DNA of 64,000 nt from Lithodes maja (lineage: Eukaryota > Arthropoda > Malacostraca > Decapoda > Lithodidae), in the NCBI GenBank assembly GCA_037953745.1, contig JBAKBP010001399.1:1-64000 (forward strand), given 5' to 3'. A program made the position numbers and the translations under genes. Below the pieces are notes generated by a model. The model saw only the letters and a program-made list of their open reading frames with translations. It did not search any database and had not been told where the DNA came from. This document shows, in pieces, positions 10,879 through 22,302 of this stretch. Numbering within the stretch: position 1 is the stretch's first letter; every line of letters starts with the position of its first letter.

Positions 10879-13745
10879 TCAAATTTTTTTGAAGGTGTGG
10901 TAGTCCCTGAAGCACTCGCCCATGCAGAGTGGAACTTTGCACTCTGCGCACATTGAGGTGACTCTTTTTGGGACATGGGGTTTCCTGACACTGGAGCCGC
11001 AGACGATGCACTGCACCTGCCTGTGACGAGTGCCAATCACCTCGGTGCTGATCAGGTAGTGTCTTTGGACACCCACCTGCACTCGGTCAGGAACGTGATC
11101 CCCACGCCATGCCGTACGTCTGTGAGTGGTGGTGCCATACTTCTCCAGGAGTTGGTATGAGACGTTGTACACGAACTCCCGGAATTTCAGCTTCTGGTTT
11201 GGGGACATATCCTTCTTCACCAACCACAAGTTGTAGGCGTTGAGCATCGTGATATCAACTAGGTGGAGGAAGAGCTTGTGATACCACTTCACAGTCTTCC
11301 TCAGACACTCAACGCCTGACAGCTGACAGTCAGACTTGTCCACCAGGCGCATGTTCTTAGTGTAGTCCACTACCATGTCAGGCTTGTAGATGGTCTTCCT
11401 GGTTCTGTAGTGGATTTTGCCAGAATCCACCTGGGCACCTGTGTGGACGGTGGAAAGCAGGTGGACGTCTCGCTTATCCTTCCACTTCAGGGCTATCACT
11501 TTCCCACACTTTTCGAGCTGCTTGTATTTCTGCCCCTTTCGTCGCCTTCTTCGCACATGCCTCTCGCGGTGTTCCTGGGCCAGGTCGTCTTCTGAAGGTG
11601 TGTCACTGGAGGAGGCATCTGTGAGAGGAATGACATCACCTGTGAATTTTGGCATAAACTTTCTTGTCTTTCTGACAGTCCCACATGACCCCGTTTGGTT
11701 GTCATGAAGAAACTGGCAGAGAGCAGGAGAAGTATACCAGTTGTCAGTGTAGATGATGTGGCCTTTGCCCAGGTAAGGTGCCAACATTTTCCTGACGATG
11801 GCACCTGACATGCCCATGGGGTCATTGGCAGCGGCTTTCGGGATGTCAATGTCAGTGCCTGTGTACACGATCATGTCAAGCACTATTCCAGTTTCGCAGT
11901 CACACAAAACGAAGAGCTTGATTCCGAACCTATGCCTTTTCAAGGGGATATACTGTTTGAAAACAAGACGTCCTTTGAAGAGCACGAGCGACTCGTCAAT
12001 CACCAAATTGAGGAAGGGGTAAAAGTATTTCCTAAACCTCTCCAACAACATGGTGAACACAGTCCGAACTTTCCATATCCTGTCAATCCTGTTAGGATTT
12101 TCGTTGTCTGCAAAGTGCATAAATCTTAGCAGCAACAAAAATCTGTCACGAGTCATGAACTTATTGAAAGTTGGGGTGGCGATGAGAGGGTCGTGCTTCC
12201 AATAGTGTTGCAACACATGCTTCTTGATCAGAGGCATGAGGAACAACAAGGCAAAGAACGTCATAAATTCTTCCACAGTCGTATCCACCCAGCCTCGTAT
12301 TCTCGCTTTTGGAGAAAGGACGTCCAATCGGCCAAACACCCACCTGTAGTAGGCGTTTGTTTGGGCAACGATGAACGTCATTACCTCAAAATCGAAAAAG
12401 CGAGGAAGAAGTCGCTTTCGTTCGCGTTCTCGTCACAGGGCCAGTCGTCAGTTGTACCTGACGTCCCAGGATTGAACTGGGGCACGTCAGGTACAAAATT
12501 GACCCCGTCAGACCAATCGAACGTAGGCAAGCCAGGGATCGGAATGTCGTCTGCGTCTGCTTCATCGTCTGAAATATCGCTTCCATGGTCGCGATACAGC
12601 ACTTGATCATCATCACCCTTCTCTTCACTGGACAGACGATGACCTTCCTGATTTTCGTCGCCGACGTCTGACTCACTCCCACTGTCCACTCCCAAATCCC
12701 CCCACCCTTGGTCCCGTGCTTGGTCTTCGTCGTCAAAACCTTGGCTGCCAATGTCCTGTGAATCACCATCAAACAGCAGGGCGCCATATTTTGATGGTGT
12801 CAGAGTTTTCCGGGTAATTTTTGCACGCGAGGGTGTCTTATGGACAGGGACAGCAGAGGTGGCGGTAGGGGCGGCGGTAGGGGCGGCGGCAGAGGCGGCG
12901 GCAGAGGCGGCGGCAGGGGCAGCAGTGGTGCGTGGCCTTGATGGCAAGATGATGGTGGTGCCTGTCGCCCTTCTCTCTGTTCCTTGGGCAGGGGCGGCAG
13001 GGGCGGCAGGGGCAGCAGGGGCAACAGGGGCAACAGGGGCAGCAGGGCCACCAGGGACAGCAGGGCCAGCAGTCGCTTTCCCTCTCCCTTTCCCCTTTCC
13101 CTTCCCCTTCCCCTTCCCTGTTCCTTGGGCAGGGGCGGCAGGGGCAGAAGGGGCGGCAGGGGCAGCAGGGGCGGCAGCGGCAGCCGGGCCAGGGGCGGCG
13201 GCGGCAGCCGGGCCAGGGGCGGCGGCGGCAGCCGGGCCAGGGGCGGCGGCGGCAGCCGGGCCAGGGGCGGCGGCGGCAGCCGGGCCAGGGGCGGCGGCGG
13301 CAGCCGGGCCAGGGGCGGCGGCTGGTGGTGGTGGTGGTGGTAGGGGCACTGTGGCTGGCGTACGGGATCTTTTCCCACGCCCGTGCCTTTAATTTTTCCT
13401 GCCTCCGCAGGTTCTGCAGCCCTAGGGCGGCCTCCTGCGTCGCTGGTACCGGTGGTAGGGGTGGCAGGGGTGGCAGTGGTGGTAGTGGTGGTGGTAGTGG
13501 TTGTTGCAGTGGCCTGGGTCGTGGTGGCAGTCACGAAAGACCAATGACCTCTGTGCCATTGCCCTGCTTGCACGTGTTTTCCGTGCTTTGGGTGCTGGTG
13601 TTTCGTCCTCCGAGCTGTAGGGCGTGTCGTACTGGTAGCTAGGGTCTTTGGCAGCCACCCTCTGCCTTCCACGGTGGCTAACACCACCAGAAGGAGGGCT
13701 GGTTGTGTCATCAGGGAGCGAGCGTGAGGGACGTGTGGGCTCCAT
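10879..13745 (-). pseudogene. piggyBac transposase of pBac-2, frameshifted
   Basis: The C-terminal 500-residue frame (10879-12381) holds a complete DDE domain: LVIDESL, YTDNWYTS and RLVDKSD carry the catalytic Asp, and CIVC...CAECK forms the zinc-binding tail. The N-terminal part lies in other frames. A start MEPTRPSR at 13745 leads to an Asp/Glu- and Ser-rich leader. The frame then changes twice in low-complexity Thr/His and Ala/Pro runs, and the 12381-13349 frame ends in LAFSILR. A T-run of five at about 12401-12405 would need to be six to continue into the conserved FFDFEV block. The protein is unrelated in detail to pBac-1 but shares the fold. It is a decayed gene unless the T-run is a sequencing error. 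Confidence 0.87.
13170..13330 (-). repeat. 24-bp minisatellite encoding an 8-residue repeat
   Basis: About six copies of a 24-bp unit encode PGPAAAAA on the minus strand, in the N-terminal region of the pBac-2 transposase. Neighbouring Ala/Pro and Thr runs come from related GC-rich repeats. Slippage here probably caused the frame changes. Confidence 0.9.
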
Positions 13746-14039
13746 GACTAGTGCTTGGTTACTGGCGCGGTGGTGCTTGCACGAGTGCGGGGAGAGCGTT
13801 TGGCGGGGTGGTATCGAGAGTTGACACGTAGTACTATATCCACACCAATTTTCAGCCGCCTGACTATTAACGCGCGGTTTTGGTACGCGTTCAAAAGCGT
13901 TACTCTGGAGAGTCTTCCCGCAGTCCGCCGGGGGAACTCTTAAGAGTCTTCCCGCAGCTCCCGGGTTAAAAGAGCTTTCGACCTTCATAAAGTACGGTGT
14001 AGCCTACCTTATAATGTAATTTATTAAAACTTAAATGCT

Positions 14040-16641
14040 GCCTTTAAATTATAATACTCATGCATTCTCTCATTGCACTTCTTTAACTAACTAAATTATA
14101 TGTTAGTGAAGACAACAGTGAAGAACGGGAATTCCTTTGCAATAAGTGTGCCTTGCATTCATTACCGAATATTAATGTAAATGATCCAAGTATTAACAAC
14201 TCAGAATCCAGCCAGGACACATTCAAAATCAAAGATGAATACAGTGTTCACCAACAAAGGGCTCCATCTTATCCACATTAACGCCAGATCAATGTACGAT
14301 AAATTGTCAGAAATAAACTTGTTAGCTAATAAGGCCAAAGCTTCAATAACTGCAATCACAGAAACCTGGCTGGATTCAAGTATAAACGATGGTGAAATAA
14401 ATATTCAAGGTTTCAACATGGTTAGGAATGATCGCAATTGGCATGGGGGAGGAGTATGTCTGTATGTAAAAAACAACCTCACACACACAACTAGGACCGA
14501 CCTCCATGTAGAAAATCACGAAGCTCTGTGGATCGACCTACACCTGCCGAGGACAAGACCCATCACAATTGGGGTATGCTATAGGCCACCAGCCGACACA
14601 CAATTCCTGACCAAATTTGAACGAACTTTGTCATCGCTAGACCCTCGGAATGAATCCATCATACTACGGGATTTTAACCTGTGTTACAAACAACGAAATG
14701 ATAGGCTTGTACGAGAATATAGGCATATACTGACAATGCACAATCACAAACAACTCATCACAGCCCCCACACGTATCTCTGAGAACACTGCCACAATATT
14801 AGACCACATAAACTGTAACAGAGAGGACAAAATATCCCAATCATGGGTTATACAGACTGGGATAAGTGATCACTTCGTCACATATTGCACACGGAAAACC
14901 ACAAAAATTACTCTAGAGAATCACAAGATTATCAAAACAAGGTCACTCAGAAACTACAATAAGGAAACATTTCTGGCCATTTAATGGAATACAGACTGGT
15001 CTCCAGTGTTTGGAAGCACAAACGTTAATGACGCATGGGTTGGCTTCAGAACCATCATCACAAACATCCTAGACGAAATAGCTCCTCTGAAAGACATACG
15101 AATTAAAGCAAGGTCAGACCCATGGATCAACAATGACATACTACACCATCTGGAACACAGAGACAATCTGTTAAAAAGGCTAGCGAAACATAGACAGGAT
15201 CAAGGTCTGAAACATGAGTTCAACAGGGCCAGGAATAAACTAAGTAGGAAAATGAAATCAGCGAAAACTAATTATTTTCACAATAAGGCAGAGGAATATC
15301 AGAATAACCCAAAGAAACTATGGAGGCACCTAAAAACAACAGGCTACAGCAACAAGACTGATATCTGAGCCTATGCCAATTAACTGTGGGGTCCCGCAGG
15401 GAAGCATCCTTGGTCCCTTACTCTTTCTCTGTTATGTGAATGACATGGAACTGAGCGTCTCATGTAAATTATTACTGTATGCAGACGACAGCGTGCTTCT
15501 GGTTTCAGGAAAAGACCCAATAAGTATTGCCGCTTCACTTTCCAAAGAACTAGCATCATGTAGTGAATGGCTAGTGGACAATAGACTATCTCTACACCTG
15601 GGCAAGACGGAAGCCATCTTATGTGGAACAAAACGCAAACTGAAAGACATTGTGGGCTTCTCGGTCAACTGTAATGTTATTCCTATAACAACAGTGTCAC
15701 AAGTTAAATATCTCGGACTGAAACTGGACGCGAGTTTGTCAGGTGAAACAATTTTGGAATCTATCCTGAGTAAGTGTAGAGCACGTATAAAATACCTGTA
15801 TAGACAGGTGGGATGCTTGCCCGCGGCGACCAAAAAGACCCTCTGCCAAGCGCTTGTTCAATGTCATTTTGACTATTCTGTGTCATCCTGGTACTCTGCA
15901 TCATCTAAATCAGCACAGCACAAACTTCAGGTCACTCAAAATAAAATGGTTAGGTTCATGCTGAACCTAGGACCCAGATCACATGTTGGCCAGGAACAAC
16001 TTCAGTCACTAGGTATGCTCAATGTCTCTGACAGGGCCAAACAAATCAGGCTAACTAATGCCTTCAAAATGTTCTATGACAGAGCTCCAGAGTATCTAAA
16101 GAATGATTTTGTTAAAGCAAATGAGAGGAGTGGACATAATACAAGAAACATGATGTTTAATTTTAAGGTCCCGAGAATCCAAGGACAGGGTAAGCAAACA
16201 TTCTTCTTCACTGCCATCAAAGACTGGAACGACCTACCCCAGTCAGTCCGTGAAAAGAGAACACTGTATTCCTTCAGACGTAGCCTGAAGGAACACCTGA
16301 ACCGGACAGCTGCGAGAAGGGAGCACCAAGCTTATGTCTACTACTAAATACGACATAAGAGATAGACAAACCAAACTGAAATGATTACTGATTACGGATT
16401 ACTGATATTTACTATAGGATGTAAGGTATCTTAAAATAAGACCCTAGAAATACTTTCTCTAAAGTATCTATTTCTTTATCCTCCCCCGTTCCCCAGCTAA
16501 CCTAATCCCACAAGGACCCCAATGGAAATACGCCTAACGGCCTTATTGGGCTATCCTTAGTTGGAATTATGCAAGGCTGGTACATGTCATATTTATAACA
16601 AACTATGTGGTACCAACTCTGTAAATTGCTAACTGAATAAA

Positions 16642-16676
<35 letters not shown>
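14040..16676 (+). mobile_element. internally deleted non-LTR retrotransposon (LINE)
   Basis: Endonuclease-like and reverse-transcriptase-like frames run on the plus strand, and the element ends in an (ATT)n run at about 16640-16676. The 5' end was not fixed; it begins somewhere after the pBac-2 end at 13969. No target-site duplication was found. Confidence 0.75.
14181..16347 (+). pseudogene. LINE ORF2: apurinic-type endonuclease plus partial reverse transcriptase
   Basis: 14181-14984 reads HINARSMYDKLSEI, ITETWLD, GGGVCLYVK, GVCYRPP and ISDHF, the successive motifs of a LINE APE-like endonuclease; the usual GDFN is RDFN here. The same frame continues after an in-frame stop at about 14982 to 15368. 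A frame change and an internal deletion follow: the next frame (15373-16347) starts directly at GVPQGSILGPLLF and YADD, so the fingers and the first catalytic Asp block of the RT are missing. The tail has thumb sequence ending RTAARREHQ. The protein is dead: one stop, one frameshift, one deletion and an altered endonuclease residue. Clade is uncertain; CR1, L2 or Jockey-like are all possible. Confidence 0.87.
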
Positions 16677-16677
<1 letters not shown>

Positions 16678-16989
16678 GTTGCAGGTTCGAATACAGCCTA
16701 ATCCGGTTATATTCTATGATTTGTCCTGGCAGGTTGGTTGTAGCGATGTGACATCACTACAAGGATACGGTATATTGTGAAATGGTGACAGATAGGCCTA
16801 CAGTGACTTTAGATATTACAAATAGCGAATTTAGGACTGACATATATAGTTGCAATTAGCACATCTATATTAAACATACAAATATTATAAGTAGTCAACA
16901 AATACAGTTGAAAAATAGACTACATAGTACAAAAATAAATAAATAAATATTTAGGCTATAAGACGTTTCGACGGTACTGTCGAACAGTC

Positions 16990-17515
16990 CAAATAGCACC
17001 GGCGAACGAAACGTATTCCATTCATATACTCTCCTAACCCATGTATCCTCTGATTCCTCAATCCTAAATCTAAATTTAAATTTTGCTTTTTTTTTTTTTT
17101 CCTGAAATGTACTCCACCCCATATCTCCTCTTATTGCCTCCAGTGTTGTCCATTGATTTGCTCCTAGGCCCAACCTACCTACCTTGTTCTGTACTCTATT
17201 AATTCCCTGAACATCTTTACCTGTACAACCTATCGCCTCTAGCCCATACATCACTCCTGCGCCATGTTATCCCACTCCCTTCCACAACCCCCGAACCACC
17301 TCATATCTATTTAGTATTTACCTCTCTCTAACCGCATTTGCTAGCCTGCCTTACATTCTTTCTCTCTTCATGATCTTTTCGTTAATCTCCCTATTAAATC
17401 CCTCCACTCCAACCCAGACACCCAAGTATTTATTTTCATCGCTTCTTCCATTCTCCCTCCCCCTAACACCCAATCTTTCTCCTCGTTATATTTGGACTTG
17501 TTCACAATCATTACC
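16990..17515 (-). pseudogene. LINE fragment (reverse transcriptase thumb/C-terminus)
   Basis: The minus-strand frame 16895-17254 reads MMYGLEAIGCTGKDVQGINR, RLGLGANQWTTLEAIRGDMG and TWVRRVYEW, typical of the region after the RT palm in LINE ORF2. Upstream (to about 17515) broken frames continue the same domain (NKSKYNEEK, YEVVRGLWKG). Catalytic motifs are absent. Confidence 0.7.
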
Positions 17516-17519
17516 TTGT

Positions 17520-18150
17520 GTTATGCCACGCTTTCAAAGAGCGAGGTATATTCTGGTCACACTACCCAGCTCTGGGAATTGTGCAGTGATCTTCAACTTA
17601 GGATGCTCTCAACTGGGTGAGGACTCTATTTACAACAAACAGATGACATGCCAACAACAGAAACACAATGGTGGGTACAATGGTTATATTCACAACAATA
17701 GGTAGGCACAAGGATATATAAGGCTTTGTACACTGGGTGGTTCAATTAGGCATGCACAGAATATAGATTAATAAAATAAAGAGGCAATGGGCCTCACAAC
17801 AAGCAAATCATCCTAAAAAGTACGATAAATAACAAATGTTAAATCACAGGAAAACTAAATAAACTACACAAGGATGATTGCTAAAATGGATAATCAAATG
17901 AGGAAGCGGTAGTTCCCTAAAAAGTAAACACAAAGGGTCTGCATGAATATGCAAGTAGTAACTCTGAGACAAAAATACACTTCAATGCCTACAGTAAGTC
18001 ATGGTGATAGAGAGTACAAAAACTCGGATATGCGGCAGGAACTCTCTAATGACGTGTAAGGTGTGTGTATGGGTAGAGTGGCGATGTTGTATCTATATCT
18101 TCTCTTCAGGGGATCACGGGAGCCCAAACACGAGAAAGCCGGTGTAGGAC
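17520..18150. other. no gene seen
   Basis: AT-rich, frame-poor sequence; a TATATAAGG word near 17715 is isolated and I could not tie it to any transcript. Confidence 0.5.
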
Positions 18151-18154
18151 AGGA

Positions 18155-18440
18155 CGTGTACATATTCCGCAACAACCGGGATGATTGCAAGGCAAACACA
18201 AGGGAAGACGCAAAGCACGGCTTCGGAGTTTTTACTTTACACCTGTACAGCGTCCCGGCACATCTAGGTCTGTGCCGGGAGCCCGAACCCGAGGAAGCCA
18301 GTGTATATATATATATACAGGTGTATATATTCCGCAACAACCGGGATGATTGCAAGGGAAGATGCAAAGCACGACTTCGGAGTTTCTACTTTACACTTGG
18401 ACAGAGTCCCGGCACATCTAGGTCTAAGCCTCACTTCAAC
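18155..18440. repeat. about 165-bp tandem duplication
   Basis: The landmark TATTCCGCAACAACCGGGAT occurs at about 18163 and 18328. The following sequence, including GATGATTGCAAG, TTCGGAGTTT and CCCGGCACATCTAGGTCT, recurs with modest divergence. A TATATA run separates the units. Open frames here are short and unsupported. Confidence 0.8.
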
Positions 18441-18773
18441 ACTTGTACCACAAAAAGAAAAGGAAGTCACTTAAATTGATAGGGGATAGGAGAGCACTAG
18501 GGACGAAAGGAGCACTTGGCACTGGCCGACGTCGAGGAGGTAGTAACCCGGCGACTCGTACCTGAGCCAGCTGGAGCAGACCCTTCTTGTCCTTCAGATC
18601 TGATGAACTTGTCTAACTTCAGGACTGATATACACACAGTCTGGTTTCTTCACGAGCTTGGATCTGAGCCGAAGAGCTCCAACAGGCGTCGACTGTTCGG
18701 GACCCTTCACACAGATCCTGGGGTCTCGGGTGGCAATTCCGAGGTCCTCGCTCTGGCTGCGGGTGGCTGGAGT

Positions 18774-18800
18774 CCAAAGTATATACACTATATACTTTGG
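18774..18800. repeat. perfect 12-bp hairpin, 3-nt loop
   Basis: CCAAAGTATATA and its reverse complement surround a CAC loop. The hairpin is itself flanked on both sides by GGCTGGAGT-type direct repeats, as if a small palindrome had been placed inside one of a series of GGCTGGAGTCC repeats (18765-18835). Confidence 0.85.
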
Positions 18801-18951
18801 CTGGAGTCCTTTGGCGGCTGGTGGCTGGAGTCCCATCTCGGCTGGTCCTCCCATACACTCGAGCTGTGGAGAGAAAGCAGCTTCTCCTCAATTTCCGAAA
18901 CCACCAAGGCCTTTCCGGGAGTTGGAGGAAAGCTCACCTTAGGGGTGACTA

Positions 18952-20174
18952 TTAACCCGTAAACGGCGGCAAAGCTCTTAAGAGGTTTTACTGGGCGACG
19001 GCGGCAAAGCTCTTAACCTAACAAGTGCGCATGGGGGTAATTGGAAACGTCCCCCTGTGCTGACGTATTTGAGGTGTTTCCGTCACTAAAATATTCATTG
19101 TACCATTAATAGCATTAATACTTATCCATATGCGCCTATTATGGGTTGATTATAAAGGTATTAACCTGAAACAACAATAAAACGAGTGAAAACAGCGTTT
19201 GGATGGTCAAAATCGGAGATATAGCCCGCGAGTTGTATAATGTATGGGTGAGGCAACCTGCTTTCCCGCCAATTTCCCCCAAGGCCACTGAGACACAGTC
19301 GATCGATACTCTCTCTCTCTCTCTTGCACTCGCTTGCCATCAGTGATGACAACACCCTGCTTGCAACTCGCTAATGTTAGCACGAAAATATACCTCAGAA
19401 TAAGGGAATAACAGGGAAAATAGGTGATAACTGAAGGAGAGGAGGAAAGTGGGGAAGGAGGGGAGGTAGAGGACTGAGATTTTGCATGGCCCAGGGGCCA
19501 AAAAAAAAATAAAAAAATAATTTTTTTTTTTTTTTTTTTTTTTTTTCGATGTCAAAAGTTGATTTTTTGTTTTACTTACTCTTAAGAGTCTCCCCGCAGT
19601 CCGCCGGGGGAACTCTTAAGAGTCTCCCTGCAGTTCCCGGGTTAAGAGGGAGGCCTAAAAATACCATTTAAACAGCACTAAACATTTTTTTTTTTCCCCC
19701 TATGCCTCATATCACTCCTCCACATCCCCTCCTTCCTCCCTTTCCCCTCCCCCTTCAATTATCACCTATTTTCCCTGTTATTCCCTAATTTGTTGGTATA
19801 TTTTTGTGCTAACATTAGCAAACTGTGTGGAGGATGTGCTTACGTGCCTAGCAGGTGTGTTACACAAGCGAGTGTGTGTATGAGTAGGCTCAGTATGGTT
19901 TGAGGCCTCGTGGAGGGAGGGGTTGCCTCAATTTTCTCCAAAATTCATGAATGGGCTGGTCCATCTATATTCGCGATTTTGACCAGAACAATTATATTTT
20001 CACTTGTTTTATTGTTGTTACTGGTTACTATCTTCATAGTGAAGGTAAAATAGGCTCACATGAATAGGTAATAACGATATTTATCGTACAATGACGATTA
20101 TAGGCCTGAATGGAGCCCATATGCTCGCCCATGGGGAGCTAGTTCATTACCCCCCCTCGCCATTCCCGAGTTAA
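18952..20174 (-). mobile_element. diverged TTAA miniature element (M1-related), interrupted
   Basis: The outer ends are TTAA at 18952-18955 and 20171-20174. The 18952 end (TTAACCCGTAAACGGCGGCA, then CTCTTAAGAG) follows the layout of the M1 right end. The 19646-20174 part aligns in reverse with the M1 body (shared words include ATTTTCCCTGTTATTCCCT, TTGTGCTAACATTAGCAAA and CACTTGTTTTATTGTTGTTA). M1 copy 2 is inserted at the internal TTAA 19013-19016. Without the insert the length is about 594 bp, close to the other M1 copies (613-637). Confidence 0.78.
19013..19645 (+). mobile_element. TTAA miniature element, family M1, copy 2
   Basis: Bounded by TTAA at 19013-19016 and 19642-19645. It is very similar to 4839-5475 over its whole length, including CCCCCTGTGCTGACGTATTT near the left end and the paired CTCTTAAGAG block at the right end. 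A mixed A/T homopolymer lies at about 19501-19546. It sits inside a diverged relative. Confidence 0.92.
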
Positions 20175-20297
20175 CCCCCTTCGACCCATATGATGCTAGA
20201 GCGTCATATGACGGTTCCGCCCAAAACTATCAAATGACGCTAGAGCGTCATATGAACTTACTGTAATATCTCAATAATAAGTTATATGACGCTCTAG

Positions 20298-22302
20298 TGT
20301 AAGGGGTCTAAATTGACTAGGCTTGATTTTGGCAATATTTACACCAAGACTTTTTCTGTTCACTCACTTTAAGCCCAATAATGACCCAGTCAGTGTTGAG
20401 ATTAGGTGAAATGTTCGGTATTATGTTATTATCTTGATTAAGATATCAGTTGACATTATATTAAATTGTAATGACTAGAAAGAAATAATTAAATAGGCCC
20501 AATGGTGTCTAATAGGTACGAGGGTCATTATTCTAACTTTACATATTAAATATAATTGTTTGGTATTGTTATATTAAGTTTAGAAAAGGGGTGTCACAAT
20601 CGAAGCAATGTTGTTTTGGATTTAGAATGAAATTTACGTGTTTTGGCCATTTAATCACTTCCAGGTGTATAAAGTTAATTGCAAAGCATAACTTTAACTT
20701 TGTGAATCTAGTATAATGCTGATATTTGGCCTAATAATTGCTTGAACCGAGTCTCTAGTGTGACACCCTGATTCTGAGGCCTTAGCGACAAGTGCCCACC
20801 TCAAGGGGGTTTGACAGGTGGAAATTTATGAGTCCTACCTCCAACTTAAAAACTATAGTCTTACATAGGATATCGTAAGTAATAGTTAACATGTTTGTGC
20901 CTGAAATTCGTTGTATCATATAAAAGTAATTCAATTATCCTTTGAAAGTCTTATTAGACTCCTAAGTAAGTTGAGGAGCTCATTTAATCAAGGTATGGTT
21001 ATTGTTGTGACAAAGGACGCTGACCCCGAGTCCTACAGAGCCTAGAGCCGAGAGTGCCAGCGTCATTCCCTCCCAGTCGCCAGCCTCGGGCGGACTAAAG
21101 GGAAATATTTGGCTTAACTCAGTATAAATTTCCCTTTTGTGTTGTGTTTAGATAAAACCTTCAGTTGAAGGTGAGTTGAAGTGAATTGTGAAGTATTTAA
21201 GATAAGTTTTAAAACCATTTTTAAGCCCAGTTTCTTATATGTAACTACAAAATTATACGACATCCTTTGTCTTGGTCGAAGGTGAAATTATTCATTCCGT
21301 CTGATAATTAATCATTTAGATTTCAAATCCATATTATTTTTCCTGCCAACCTTATTATGTATTAAGATAATAATGTTAATTGTATTATGTTAGTGTAGTA
21401 TTCTCACAGCAATAAGATCCCGTATGCCAAGTTCAGTATATGTAACTTAATGTAACCAACATTCCTTTGTGAGTAGGGTGTATATAGGCCTACGCTCCGT
21501 TTTCTATTTGGACCATTTTTCTTTATATATCTTTGAGGGTCAACTAAGTAAAATTTGTCTGACCCAACAAATTATAAACCCGTTATTTTGTTGTCTCTTA
21601 ATTGATACATTTGACCACTTTTGTAATGTTGATATGAATTAAGATTTATCATTTTGTCAGTTTTATTAATGGTAATGTTAATACCAGGTCCCAGGTTGGG
21701 AGCAAAGTCCAGGGAGAAGTACCAGGTGCAGTGTCCTGTGTCCACCCCAGTGGACATGACCTAGTGGCTGTACTGAGACAGGATGCTGTTGGTGTTATTG
21801 AGCCTTGAGCTAACCTTCACCCCATTGTGAGCTGTTGTACGCCTTATGAACCTAGTGACCGAGTGTGTGTTTACTAGGGTAGTGGCCTTGGGGTCACCTG
21901 TTGAAGGGTTTTAGTTAACTTTGATGTGGTGATAAGAAGTAGTTCATTGCGCCAATAATACCGATATATTCCGTGGTTGACTAAAGTAATAATCGTATTG
22001 ATTTGTGTATCACAGTGAAAAGTGTATTTCTCTTTACAGTGTTTTAATATAGTTAAGAATACCAAACGGTATATTGTGTTTTTATTTATCCTGTGTCATT
22101 TAGACCATTTGCATTCATTCACCTGTATTTCCTTGCATGCAACGGCCATTAAGCTACCAGAGTAATAAGTTGGACCAATCATCAAGTCAGGAAGAAACAC
22201 AATAATGGAATGAACAAGAAATAATAAATAAGGCGGGGGTAAAAGCAAAGTCCCAGGAACAATAGAAAAGAAAAGGAAAGACTACGAAAACCTCCCCTTA
22301 CA
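20298..22302 (+). repeat. 5' LTR
   Basis: It begins TGTAAGGGGTC and ends CCTCCCCTTACA, giving 9-bp terminal inverted repeats. It carries a TATA-like GTGTATATAGG near 21478 and AATAATAAATAAGG near 22220 as possible promoter and polyadenylation words; these assignments are inference. It has no coding frame above 63 residues. Confidence 0.88.

Larger units (their letters stand above)
8247..13969 (-). mobile_element. piggyBac-like transposon pBac-2
   Basis: TTAA lies at 8247-8250 and 13966-13969. The transposase-start end (13969 inward) reads TTAACCCGGGAGCTGCGGG and has the same palindromic subterminal block as the M1 miniature elements. The other end reads TTAACCTCTCCGCGGCGCAC, close to the M1 left end. 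The element carries a degraded transposase, three copies of a 208-bp repeat at its 3' side and a SINE-like insertion. The left boundary rests only on this end similarity and could be wrong; the right boundary is firm. Confidence 0.72.

Noticed and set aside
12751..13711. Collagen-like or Ala/Gly-rich frames (both strands) as genes
   Set aside because: They are translations of a 24-bp GC-rich minisatellite in the pBac-2 transposase leader.
8247..13969. Treating 8247 as a firm pBac-2 boundary
   Set aside because: The left end shares only about 15 bases of pattern with M1, so it is reported with lower confidence.
16676..16700. Box-B-like GGTTCGAATAC as a tRNA or SINE
   Set aside because: No box A at suitable spacing and no second copy seen.
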